From positions 40,724,027 to 40,788,026 of the forward strand of contig NC_079491.1 in assembly GCF_020520425.1 (NCBI RefSeq): 64,000 nucleotides of DNA, written 5' to 3'. Shown in pieces: positions 48,518 to 58,742 of this stretch. Source of the stretch: Spinacia oleracea. Taxonomy: Eukaryota > Streptophyta > Magnoliopsida > Caryophyllales > Amaranthaceae. How positions within the stretch are numbered: the first letter of the stretch is position 1; each line of letters opens with the position of its first letter. The position numbers and the translations under genes are program-made. The notes beneath the pieces are model-generated. The model saw only the letters and a list, made by a program, of their open reading frames with translations, was not told where the DNA came from and made no database searches.

Positions 48518-48531
48518 GGGCTCTGATACCA
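48518..48531 (-). other. Element 1 primer binding site
   Basis: The minus strand reads TGGTATCAGAGCCCC next to the LTR, the canonical initiator-tRNA-Met-type PBS. Confidence 0.85.
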
Positions 48532-48532
48532 C

Positions 48533-49956
48533 TGTTAGGTTATGATACATATGATATTACATAAATCATGCGGAAACAACCATTAACCCAGGAATACATA
48601 TTATTTACACATAATCATATAGCATAATTTAGATGCATACTCTTTGTTGCGTGCCCTCCCTAGCTGCGCCCGAACCGAACAAGAACAAGTCTTTAGGACT
48701 CCAAGTGTCGTCCCTCCGTAGATAGTCCACAGCACGTCCGGATCCGCCTTAAGATTGACCAACTAGAATCGCCCTTAAGGTACTAGAATTTTCGGCACTT
48801 TTTGAGCAAGATGTGTGATTGAATTTTCTCTCAAAAACTCACTTTGAATACTTTGAAACTCGTTATAAATTGTGAACCCAGGCAACATATTTATAGGGGT
48901 ATGGAAAGGGAATTGGAATCCTATTCAGATACAAATTAATTAAACCTAGAATCCTACAAGAACTCTAATTAATTAATTTATCAAATAGAATTAGGAATTT
49001 AATCATTAACCGAACTCTGCATGTTTTAGGAATCGTGCATGAACACAAACACTTACGCACACACACACGGCAGCCACGATGGGCCGCCCATGCGCGTGCG
49101 TGCGAGCAGCAGCCCACGCAGCGAGGCCTACGCGAGCTACAAGCCCACGTAGCTCCTGCGCGCGCTGTGCGCGCTGCCACGGCCTGCTGGGCCTGGCCTT
49201 GCGCTGGGCTTGGCGTGGCCTTGGCTGTTCGTGTGGCGCGCTTGGCTTGCTGGGCGATGGCCTGGCTTCGTGCCGGGCCCTCGTCCGGCAGGCCTCGTCC
49301 GATGCTTATTCGTACGATACGCTTCCGATTAAATTTCCGATTCCGGAATTCATTTCCGATACGAACAATATTTAACATTTCCGATTCCGGAATTAATTTC
49401 CGTTTCGAACAAATATTTAATATTTCCGTTTCCGGAATTATTTTCCGATTCCGATAATATTTCCGATTCTGACAATATTTCCGTTTCCGGCAATATTTCC
49501 GATTCTGGCAATATTTCCATTTCCGATAATATTTTCCGATACGTACCATGTTTCCGTTTCCGGCAACATCTACGACTTGGATAATATTTATATTTCCGAT
49601 ACGATCCATATTTCTGTTTCCGGCAATATCATCGTTTCCGGAGTATTCATTTCTTGCCTGTGACGATCTCAGCTCCCACTGAAACCAAGATCCGTCGATT
49701 CCGAATATTCATAGATGGAGTATTTAATGCCATTAAATACTTGATCCGTTTACGTACTATTTGTGTGACCCTACGGGTTCAGTCAAGAGTAAGCTGTGGA
49801 TTAATATCATTAATTCCACTTGAACTGAAGCGGCCTCTAGCTAGGCATTCAGCTCACTTGATCTCACTGAATTATTAACTTGTTAATTAATACTGAACCG
49901 CATTTATTAGACTTATCATAGAATGCATACTTGGACCAAGGGCATTATTTCCTTCA
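48533..49956 (-). repeat. Element 1, 5' LTR (right copy)
   Basis: 1424 bp, ending at the AGCTT duplication. Nine differences from 16762-18185 by eye, mostly C/T or G/A changes. Confidence 0.93.
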
Positions 49957-49961
49957 AGCTT

Positions 49962-50081
49962 TACCTTATGTTCCAGGAGCCCAACTAAACCCACAGCATA
50001 CTTCTGAATGAAATTCTTGACTTCATCCTGCTTCTGTGTTGAGTTCAGACCCCCGAAATTCCAAGCTAACACTCTATCCAT
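49962..50081 (-). pseudogene. LINE ORF2, N-terminal endonuclease start
   Basis: Starts MDRVLAWNFGGLNSTQKQ and continues GLVGLLEHKVK to the AGCTT duplication. AWNFGGLN corresponds to the conserved WNxRGLN start of plant LINE endonucleases (APE type), with Gly for Arg. The frame continues at 16761 (LSNLGKLYQRVF) when the 33-kb insertion is removed. Confidence 0.88.
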
Positions 50082-51417
50082 TAGGCTTAGAAGAGTCCCC
50101 TCTTCCAGTTAAAACACCCCTGTGTTCTACCCTTGGCACTTGCTCTCCCATCAGAACATCATTCTCAAGCAGAGAGACATCCAACACCTGAAAAGCATTA
50201 GAAGTCCTAGCTGGTACTTCTGAATCAACTCTCACCCTTATGGGCCTTAATGATCTTTGAAAACCTTCTTGATCCACAATAGGACTAGTCACCTGAGCAG
50301 TTTGAGTAGGAACTGAAGCTGCCACAGGTTGAGTGGCTTTCCTAACCCAAACTCTTTTCCTACCTTGCCTACAGTCACCTTGCAAATGTCCAATCATCTT
50401 GCACCGAGTACACTATGTTGGCCTCCATTAATAGAAAACAGGAACTCTTACCATTGCTCCATTCTCATCTCTAAATGAGACATGTTCAGGCAAATCTTGA
50501 GCCAGTGGTACATCAATCATTACCCTAGCAAACTGCAACTTATCTCTACAGATTGTAGCTTGATCCCTTTTGATTGGCTTCCCTATTTGTGCTACAATCT
50601 TAAACAGAGCCCTTTCCCCCCAATATTTAAAGTTGAGCTTCAATTGTACCCATATTGGAACAGATTGAAGTTCTGGCTTCTCCATGTCCATATCAGGATT
50701 CCAGGGTTTCAGAATAAGGGGCTTGCTATCAAAGAAATAATGTCCTGTCAACACTTTATCCCTCGAGTCCATAGTAAGAAATCTCACCAGAAAAACCCCT
50801 TTTCTCACCATCACCACCTTATCTACATTCAAATGCTTCCATATTCTCCTGATGAAACCCTCCAAATTATTGATAGGAGGATTGGCTCCCACAATGTAAC
50901 ACACTACTGCTGAGTTCCAAAAATCAATCTCCTCTTGAATATCATCAACATCAATTTCAACAGGGTTAAACTCATCAATATGAAAATCATTTCCATCAGC
51001 ATTATCTAAATCAATATGTTCTGTATTTATAGTTTCATTCACACTAATTGAATCAGCAGTATCATTAGTTTCAGTATTAGCTACCTCATCAAATTGCTGC
51101 AAAATAGGGATTGAAATCGTACCCACCTCCATATTAGGCCGAGCAATACCTTGTTTCAACTGTTTTGCTGAGCCATGAATCACTTCCATGAACTCATTGA
51201 AAGAATGTCGCAGTTCTAAACGAGCTTGAAGATGTTGCAACCCAGATTTTGGCGTAAAAACTTCATTTTCGACCCCAAAATCAAGGGCTTCAACTCCCAA
51301 AACTTCCTCAATGCTGCGTGTTTTCAAAGCTTGGGAATTAGATGATGGTCCTCGTGGTTTACCTTTGCCATTTCCATGCTTGTTGCTGTGAGATTTCGAG
51401 CCAGATCTTCTAGCCAT
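50074..51417 (-). pseudogene. LINE ORF1 (DUF4283-like, CCHC knuckle) with two nonsense codons
   Basis: Start ATG at 51417 (MARRSGSKSHSNKHGNG); an upstream in-frame ATG at 51447 is less likely. An N-terminal basic and acidic linker is followed by a DUF4283-like RNA-binding region (EGFIRRIWKHLNVDKVVMV, FLVRFLTMDSRDKVL, WVQLKLNFKYWGE). The family motif VEYEWRP becomes VPVFY-stop-WRPT-stop: TAA at 50428-50430 and TAG at 50413-50415. A CCHC knuckle (CTRCKMIGHLQGDC) and a polar C-terminus ending KPNG follow. The protein normally coats LINE RNA; this copy is dead. Its stop overlaps the ORF2 start by 8 bases. Confidence 0.85.
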
Positions 51418-51482
51418 GGCCGCGGTGCACGTTAAGCTAACATGCAACGAGAGAAAACTTGGGGAGAAAGTCTCTCAGCTTT

Positions 51483-51980
51483 AATTGTATTTAGTTTTCC
51501 TTTTGCATGTGTGATATTTATTTAACTTATGTGATGTTACCTTAAGCATTTCATTTCACATTAACTTTGTTAAAATCGGGTTGTATATTGGTGATTTCTT
51601 ACGAAATTACTCGTTCACAAACGAGACCTTTACATAAGGGTAGTACCCCTAGGCATCCCTAAAGAGAGTACCCCTTTATCCCCTTACAAGATAAGGTCAT
51701 ATGATGATGTTGTTTGTTCGCTTATACGTCAACAATTTCATAAAGCGTAAAACTATGTAGGAGTGTAGGACTACATATAAGACGAGGGACTTTTCAAAAA
51801 TGTCATATTCCACGCATCGTTGAAATGATAAAATCTACATCCCTTAAATCCTAATTAGTAGTGTGTGTTACTAATTATAGACAAAACTTGAGATCCCTTA
51901 GTAAAGTGATATACTCCGTTAGTAAACTTTAGATGGAGTATGTTGGTGGACCTTGGACGGCCCCTTTATCTTATGATATA
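51483..51980. other. Intergenic, no gene seen
   Basis: AT-rich with several stops in all frames. An inverted-repeat-like text around GGTAGTACCCCTAGG and GAGTACCCCTTTATCCCC was noted but lacks a convincing partner. Confidence 0.5.
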
Positions 51981-52239
51981 CTTCCTCTGTCCCTTAATAC
52001 TCGATCTGTTTTGACCGGACATGCTTGCCAATGTATAACTTTGACCACCAATTTCTTTAATTACATATTTTAAAAACTTATAAAATATTAATATTTTGAA
52101 AATATATATTAAGATGAATCCGACATTATATTATATACTAACATTTGTTTTCATATAGTAGAAATAAAATAGGGTCAAAGTTAATTATGTGAATAGTGCA
52201 AAAAGTCAAAACAGGTTGAGTATTAAGGGACGGAGGGAG
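51981..52239 (+). mobile_element. Stowaway-type MITE, 259 bp
   Basis: Terminal inverted repeats CTTCCTCTGTCCCTTAATAC and GTATTAAGGGACGGAGGGAG, flanked by TA on both sides (51979-51980, 52240-52241). Its interior is homologous in reverse orientation to the element at 58743-58991. Confidence 0.88.
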
Positions 52240-52241
52240 TA

Positions 52242-52560
52242 CTACCTCTTTTTTAAAATGATTTTTGCACTTTTCTTTGTAATATGTTTAGCTTACTTCC
52301 GTTTCAAAATGATTTCTGCACTTTCCTTTGTAATATGTTTCTTAATATTCTTTATACTATTTTTGGATATGAAAATGTATCATCTTAACCTACAAAATGT
52401 ATATCTTTCCATTCACTTTTTCACTTTATTAATTTTTTCTTACATCCACCACTTCTTTACACTATTTATCTTACGTTATCTATATTTTATTATACTCACT
52501 CACATTTTTACACATTTTATCACATTTATCTTGATATTTGTGTAAATAATAACAAAAAAA
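52242..52560. repeat. Duplicated AT-rich segment, possible decayed MITE
   Basis: Two adjacent copies of an AAAATGATTTxTGCACTTT / CTTTGTAATATGTTT segment at about 52255-52290 and 52306-52341. The start (CTACCTCTTTTTTAAAATGA) resembles a Stowaway end, but no clean partner is present at the right. Confidence 0.35.
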
Positions 52561-52750
52561 TCATTACGAACCGAGCTAGTAAGTTATTAACAAAGTCGGG
52601 ATCACCTAGTGAGGTGATATATCGGCTTTGCGCGCTTGTCTATAAAATTATATAAAGAATACATGTGATGTAATTAGAGTAACACATTACACAAAATTTG
52701 TGACCTCCAACGACAGTAAAAGAGCATATCAAGAAAAGGCAAATATCCTA

Positions 52751-52781
<31 letters not shown>
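52751..52781. repeat. (GAT)10 microsatellite
   Basis: Ten uninterrupted GAT units, about 510 bp upstream of the trihelix gene start codon. Confidence 0.97.
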
Positions 52782-53291
52782 TTTAAATTGGGTGATAATA
52801 GATGCAAAACGCAAAGTTTAGAGGATGAAATAGGCATCATTATTGCGGGCAGACAGTCCGAGTGGGAAGAGACTGAGGAGAGATAAAATTGAGTTGTACG
52901 GGTCAAAAAGACAGGATCCTAAGCACTGTACACGCGTCATCACCTCACTTACTCACTGTTTCCATTTCATCGTTTCATTTTATGCCACGTAGTCACCTCT
53001 GATTCGCTCTTACCCTTTCCTATGTTTTGCTCCCTCCTCCTACACTGCTACAGTTTCTTCACCAGAACGATAATGAAAACACCTCCTGAAGAAATTAAAA
53101 TTTAATTTTTTTATTATACTCCGTAAAAAAAAAGTGGGTCCCATAGAGTGTCCTTTTATCACTCTCCTCCTCTGCTTAAGTCCCAGTCCCACCACCATAA
53201 GGGTCCATAACCCTTGTTGCGAAGGACACGATCCGCTAGTCTCGCTTCTTAATTCCCCTATTTTCTCTCTCTTAAAAATAAAACAAATTCC
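52782..53291 (+). promoter_or_regulatory. Upstream region and 5' leader of the trihelix gene
   Basis: AT-rich and pyrimidine-rich sequence, with CTCTCTCTTAAAAATAAAAC just before the ATG, as in many plant leaders. A candidate TATA box (CTATAAAATTATATAAAG, about 52640) lies 640 bp from the ATG and would imply a long leader. No nearer TATA box is convincing. Transcription start unknown. Confidence 0.4.
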
Positions 53292-55784
53292 ATGGATATG
53301 GAAGACCAATATGGTATATCAGATCTACGCCACTTCATTAGCCGAGCTACAGTAGGGTCGGTAACTCAATTCCCTCCTTTTCCAGCACAACAGCCGTCAC
53401 TCCCGTCTTCATCGGATTTTTTCTCAGCCCATCACCATCCTATTATTAATACTGCTGCTGTTGCTACTCCTCAACAGCAGCAGTATGAGATGGTTGTGAT
53501 GGGTCGAAACATGTCGGACATGCTGCACCACCATAATAATAATACTACTACTACTACGAATAATGGTGGCTTTCATCATTATCACAAAGAGCATAATCAA
53601 CATCATTCCCACTTTAATTCGGACTCCACTACTACCACTGCTACTGCTAATATTTCCGGTGGATTCGATGGCGGCGATGCTGGGGCTGCTAGGTGGCCAA
53701 GACAAGAGACGCTTACACTTCTTGAGATCAGATCTAGGCTTGACCATAAGTTCAAAGAAGCTAATCAGAAAGGACCTCTTTGGGATGAAGTTGCTAGGTA
53801 TAGTAATTAACCCTCTCTCTTTTTTTTAATTAAAAACAATTTTTTTATATGAGAATTAAAATAGACTTTTTACCTAATTATGTAAGGCAGCTGGCTTTTA
53901 CTTCTCAAAACAAGTCCACTCATTTTTAAGCTTAAATTCTTGCTAAATTTTTTGAATCAGTTTTCAGTGATTATTTACTATTTTTAGTACAACTGATTTT
54001 CTCTGAAAATGACAACTAATTTATCATAAAGAATTTTGGAAACTAATTTAATAACAGTAATGAGTAGAATTCAGTCAGTAATGATCTAGGATGTTAAGTC
54101 CATTTCATCCTTTTCTTTTTGTATATTTAATTGTCATTTTTTTTCTCTCTAAAATCAAAGCTAGGGTTTCACAAATTCCCCAAATTGTACTTACATAAAA
54201 ATCATTATTTTAATTTTTGATAGTACACAAAAATCATTGTTTAGTTATTTGTTTTAGGTCCATTATGCTTAACCACCAAAACATTCCCATCAAATTAAAA
54301 GCAATAAGAGTTATTTGTTTATCAAATACGAGTAGTTGAATGATTTGTTCAAATTTTAATTAAGTTGTACTTGTATATATCATTATTAATCATTTTACAC
54401 TATTAGCGTTACAACAAATTAAATCTATACCATTACCAATTTACCATCCTTGTTATGGTGTTATGAATTATATTATGATGTGGGTAATATATTAATAGGA
54501 TAATGTCTGAAGAGCATGGATACCAAAGAAGTGGGAAAAAGTGCAGGGAGAAATTCGAGAATTTGTACAAGTACTACAAGAAGACTAAGGAAGGGAAAGC
54601 AGGAAGACAAGATGGAAAAAACTACAGATTTTTCAGGCAACTTGAGGCACTCTATGGTGATAACAATTCTCACCATAATAATCATCCTATGACTTCCACC
54701 TCGGAAGGCCACCATATTGCTGCAAATGTCCCTCACTATAACACCAACCCGGCGAACATCATCCCATCCAATCCAATACTCGGTCACCCAACGAGTACTG
54801 TTAGCCTCTCGAACTCATCGGACTATGAAACCTCGTCATCAGACAACGATGTTGAGGGCTCGATAGAGAGTGGAGACTCGAAGAAAAAGAAAAGAGGGAA
54901 GCGGAGTTGGAAGGCAAAGGTGAAGGAGTTCATTGATTATCAAATGAAGAAGATAATGGAGAAGCAAGAAGCTTGGCTGGAGAAGATGATGAAGACATTG
55001 GATAATAGAGAGAGGGAAAGGATGGAAAGAGAGGAAGAGTGGAGGAAGCAAGAAGCTCAAAGGATGGAAAGAGAGCATAAGTTTTGGGCTAGTGAACGAG
55101 CTTGGATTGAGGCTCGTGATTTAGCTCTGATGACTGCTTTAGAGAAGTTAACTAACACTAGGGGGGAGAATGATATTGCTGATCATAGTCATTGTCGACT
55201 AGGGATCCATGCTATTGATCAATGGCTCGAGACCGAGGTCACACGACTAATCCAACTCCGAACGAGCATGGAGTCTAGATTCCAACAATGTGGCTTCTCA
55301 GAGGAAGTTGTATGGGAAGATATTGCTGCAAAGATGGCTTATTTGGGGTATGATAGGAGTGCAATTGTGTGTAAACAGAAATGGGATAGTCTTAACAAGT
55401 ACTTCCAAGGGAAGGATGATGGTAGCAAGAAAAGGAAGGAGAATTATGGAGAGGTTAGTAACAATAATACTAATACTAATAATACTAGTAAATCATAATC
55501 ATCAAGGTGGATTACAAATGAATCATATGGGAGGGTTAATTAGTAATAATTGTGAGATTAATGAACCAAGGCTTCAACTAAACGAGGAATTGTCGCCTTC
55601 TTCTTACAACTCCAATGTTAATGTTGGTAGTAGTACTACTGTTGGTGTAAGGGGAAGATTGATGAATGATAGCTGCTTAAGGTTTTTTCTTGGCGACGGC
55701 GAGGGCTGCCTTGGTAGGGAGAGTACTAATTGTGGGATGAAGCTGGAAATCACTCTTCTTAATTATTTTACTTCTTTTTCTTAA
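53292..55784 (+). CDS. PTL: PETAL LOSS-like GT-2 trihelix transcription factor, two exons, apparent C-terminal frameshift
   Basis: Nuclear DNA-binding protein; in Arabidopsis PTL limits growth between sepals and supports petal initiation. Exons are 53292-53797 and 54499-55498 (main frame, 501 residues). The splice falls inside the Arg codon (AG|GTATAG ... AATAG|G) and gives WDEVAR-IMSEEHGYQRSG, identical to the PTL family. Residues 134-200 are trihelix 1 (W135, W164, then F188). His/Asn/Thr and Gln runs lie at 60-115. A basic NLS (KKKKRGKRSW) is at 297-306, a helical central domain at 305-385 and trihelix 2 at 410-471 (W411, W441, W464). Main frame stops after SNNNTNTNNTSKS. The next frame continues with NHNHQGGLQMNH and the PTL-type tail CLRFFLGDGEGCLG to 55784, so one extra base near 55489-55492 appears to break it. 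Could also be assembly error. Family call is firm; one-to-one orthology is inferred. Confidence 0.92.
53798..54498 (+). other. Intron of the trihelix gene, 701 bp
   Basis: GTATAG donor and TTAATAG acceptor, AT-rich throughout. It interrupts trihelix 1 between WDEVAR and IMSEEHG, the same place as in Arabidopsis PTL as I recall it. Confidence 0.9.
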
Positions 55785-56331
55785 TTTGAGTGATTAGCTA
55801 GGTAGAGTTTTGTGATGATGACTAGTTTTCTTTTTTTCTTTTTCTTTTTTTTTTCATTAATTTATGAAGTTGCTAATTTGATTTGTAGGTGGAAGGTTGA
55901 GAGTGCTATAGCTAGCTAGAGAAGCTATTGGAAGGACAACATTGATCATCAATCGGTCTGGGTATGCAAGTAATTAGTCTAACTTTTTAATAATAATAGC
56001 TTTTAATTAATCTCTTAATGTAAATTACTTGATTGTTGTTTGATTATAATGTCCTTATTAATGATTATTGAGAAGTCATCATTTTTAGTAGGAAATTATT
56101 GGGTTTTTTTTAGACTTTCTGGTTGATATTATGCATGTATCTTATCTCCATCATTAATCCAGTAACATAGTTATGATTCAGGGATATAATCTCAATGATT
56201 AAGGTGGAGAATTCATGATCATGGTAGTTGTTATTTTACTATGTTTCACTTTATCTTTCAATTTACTATTCACGTACTCAAATTTTAAATACTTTGCCAT
56301 CATTTGGCAATTCATATTACAAAAAATATTA
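55785..56331 (+). other. 3' untranslated and downstream region of the trihelix gene
   Basis: Pyrimidine-rich (TTTTCTTTTTTTTTTCATT at about 55830-55858). The text TTGATTTGTAG|GTGGAAGG at about 55890, after GCTAG|GTAGAG at 55800, would fit a 3' UTR intron, but this is unproven. No further ORF. Confidence 0.4.
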
Positions 56332-56588
56332 CTTCCTCCGTTCTTTTTTAGATGACACAATTATTTAGGCACGTTTGCCAATGTACGATTTCAAACATTA
56401 ATATCTCTAATTGTGTATCGGAAAAATTATAAAAAGTTGATATTTAAATATTATTTACTGATACGAATCTAATAAGACCCCACACGACTATATTTTTTTT
56501 AATGTATAAACCACAAAAGGAAGCCAAAGGTGTTTGTGTGAATAGTGTGTAAAACCTCATTGTGTCATGCAAATAAGAACAGAGGAAG
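56332..56588 (+). mobile_element. Stowaway-type MITE, 257 bp
   Basis: Ends CTTCCTCCGTTCTTTTTT and AATAAGAACAGAGGAAG. Flanked by TA at 56330-56331 and 56589-56590. Inner inverted repeat: AGATGACACAAT against ATTGTGTCATGC. Confidence 0.88.
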
Positions 56589-56662
56589 TATCATATTAGC
56601 TAGATTCATTTAACGAGTACTTTCATTATTTTATATAATTAATGCAAAATTAAAAAATACTA

Positions 56663-57017
56663 CTCCCTCCGTCTCTTTTTGTTTTTTACGTTTGGTATTT
56701 TTCACGCGTTTTAACGATTAATTAATTTGCATCGAGATTCCCTCAATTTTTTTATTTAAACAAGATAAATTACGTTTATTTATAATGTTTTCACTTTTAT
56801 CAAAATTTTGATATTGGGAAATGAGAAAATTTTAATGTTCCAATGAAAAAGTGTGAAATATTAAATGACATAATGAATTTAATTGGTTAAAATAATAATT
56901 GGACACAAATTTTGATAGAATCCTAAGTCATTTATGTGATAATATAAAAGGAAATGTAAATAACATTTTGAAACACCCAAAAAGGAAAACGTAAAGAACA
57001 AAAAGAGACGGAGGGAG
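56663..57017 (+). mobile_element. Stowaway-type MITE, 355 bp
   Basis: Ends CTCCCTCCGTCTCTTTTTGT and ACAAAAAGAGACGGAGGGAG are perfect inverted repeats over 20 bp. TA at 56661-56662 and 57018-57019. The near-perfect ends suggest a recent insertion. Confidence 0.92.
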
Positions 57018-58059
57018 TAATAGACAAAGATGGTCTTATAAAATCGCGCAAATAAAAGTAGGATGATAGAGTAATATTTTAGTTTATCTTATTATTTCTG
57101 TTTAAATGTAAGGAGTGTTGCTTATGGAAATTGTGACCTGCATTTTTATGGTTACTTCATCTGGACAACTATTGAATGTTTAGTAGACAAGCAAAACAGT
57201 TCTGCATTCTCCAACACATGATGTTGACAAGTGATAAGAAAACAAATGTGACTGTTTTGTTTTATAGGAAAATATTATTTTATTCCAATGTTGAAAATTT
57301 TGGAGCATGCATGCTATCTAGTTTGATGAGCTACTTATATTACTAAAAATAACAATAGTTCTAATTTAGAGATCTAAAACCATTATTGAAACTGGCAATA
57401 CAGAATTCTTATACCTCAAACAAAACAAAAAAAAATTAGGAACATATGGAGATATTCACTTTTCGCAAATTATACTAATAAGTATTTCTTTTAACATATA
57501 TTCATATATGTATAGTAAAATGTAATGATTAATTATATAATATCGACCTTTCATTATTTTTATTTACCGAAAATGTATGCGTAGAGAAAATTAATGGCAA
57601 TGATTTAAAATAAAATTCCTTGGTAGGGCTAAAGTTCTCTCTATTAGTGCTCCTAATAGATGATTGGATTGATTGAGGTGAAAAGACATAATACATCATT
57701 AGTAAAGTTCTTAACAATGGCTTTAACTTGAGCATTTTCAAAATATAGAGAAGTTAATGATATTAACCCAATTATGAAATCTTTCACATTTGATGGTGAA
57801 GTAAAAACTTAAATTGCCTCAAAATATACGAATGTATATTTTTATTAAATGACATATATCACAAAAAAAAAAAAAAAAATGGTACGTAAGAGTATCAATT
57901 TTTATCATATAAAATGTGTAGAACTTGTTACTCCGTTTATCATATGCATTAAACTAAAAAAATATTATGTATTTCATTATTTAAGACTGAAAAATTGGGT
58001 ATGAGGGCATTCCTTCAACTTGAGATCAAGGTGCAGGAACACCTTACGCTACAAAATAT
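57018..58059. other. Intergenic, no gene seen
   Basis: AT-rich, with an A-run at about 57862-57879. No open frame, terminal repeat pair or RNA gene that I can support. Confidence 0.5.
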
Positions 58060-58310
58060 GGTTTATGCATCCGGGTGCACAATGTTCACTCTACACCCTG
58101 TTTTTAAATGAACATATTGTTCAAATACAAAGAATATTATTCATACACAATGAACATATAGCTAATAAACATATAGTTCAAATACATAGAACATATAGTT
58201 TAAATATTTCACTAGTACATGTACATTGAAATCATTATCCATGTTCATTAGATTTCAATAAATGTTCAACAGGGTGCACGATGAGCACTGTACACCCGGG
58301 TGTATAATCC
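58060..58310. mobile_element. Unclassified inverted-repeat element (MITE-like), 251 bp
   Basis: The left end GGTTTATGCATCCGGGTGCA and the reverse complement of the right end, GGATTATACACCCGGGTGTA, align over about 45 bp through CACCCTGTT. The interior has repeated TGAACATAT / ATGTTCA motifs. No clear TSD, so the superfamily is uncertain. Confidence 0.65.
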
Positions 58311-58740
58311 AAATTGCGCCTTACTCTATGTGTTAGACTAACAGTACAATAGCAATGTGTTTCGATATATAGCAATTTAGGGCAATTGATGACGAGAAAG
58401 AAAGAGAAGAAAAGGAAGGAGGCCAGGAAGGGGAGGGGGAATCGAAGTAATTAAGCTTGTGTTTTTTGGAGGGTCTTAATTAGTTTATCAAAGAAAAAAA
58501 CAAATTCGATCCCTTCATTTTCCTGTCACTTTTTTCTACGTAGTACCAATTATATTCTACTAAAGGAAAATTTGTTCATCAACTACTTTCACTCACCTTA
58601 AATTCATTCCTTTTCATTTCAAATGGACTCATCAAAACCAAATTTAAAATAATTTATCGTTTTCGACATATGATTTATGCCTTTACTCCATTTACGTGAT
58701 TTTATTGTTTTCGACATTTAATTTATGCATTTACTTGAAT
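58311..58740. other. Intergenic, no gene seen
   Basis: A purine-rich tract (GAGAAAGAAAGAGAAGAAAAGG at about 58392) and AT-rich DNA; no coding evidence. Confidence 0.5.
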
Positions 58741-58742
58741 TA

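Larger units (their letters stand above)
45727..48532 (-). other. Element 1 leader (5' untranslated region)
   Basis: Aligns with the leaders of elements 2 and 3 from TGTTCCGGCAGGTGTGAATA (about 45848) to the PBS. It consists of an AT-rich part, a GC-rich island (47180-47800) with a tandem array, and a second AT-rich part. No credible coding sequence. Confidence 0.8.
16762..49956 (-). mobile_element. Element 1: Ty1/copia LTR retrotransposon, host of the nested stack
   Basis: Its outer ends are 1424-bp LTRs (16762-18185 and 48533-49956) bounded by TG...CA, with TSD AGCTT at 16757-16761 and 49957-49961. Orientation is minus: the PBS lies left of the right LTR and the polypurine tract (plus-strand GTCTCCC) lies right of the left LTR. 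Of the 33,195 bp, element 1 itself keeps only its LTRs, 265 bp beside the PPT, and 44473-48532 (leader plus gag-protease). The rest is element X, elements 2 and 3, and a foreign block at 18452-19992. Integrase and RT of element 1 are missing. The two LTRs differ at nine positions by eye, more than the nested copies, so element 1 is the oldest of its family here. Confidence 0.92.
49957..51482 (-). mobile_element. L1-type LINE, 5' half (5' UTR, ORF1, start of ORF2)
   Basis: Upstream half of the LINE at 13372-16761. It contains a short 5' UTR, ORF1 and the first 40 or so codons of ORF2. The 5' end is placed near 51482 from the loss of LINE-like sequence, so it is approximate. Confidence 0.85.

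Noticed and set aside
53424..53747. Antisense frame over exon 1 of the trihelix gene
   Set aside because: Mirror of the His/Thr/Asn codon runs on the sense strand.
55454..55506. 53-bp intron (GTTAGT...CAAG) to explain the trihelix frameshift
   Set aside because: Too short for a usual plant intron. Removing it puts the downstream sequence in the wrong frame with an early TGA.
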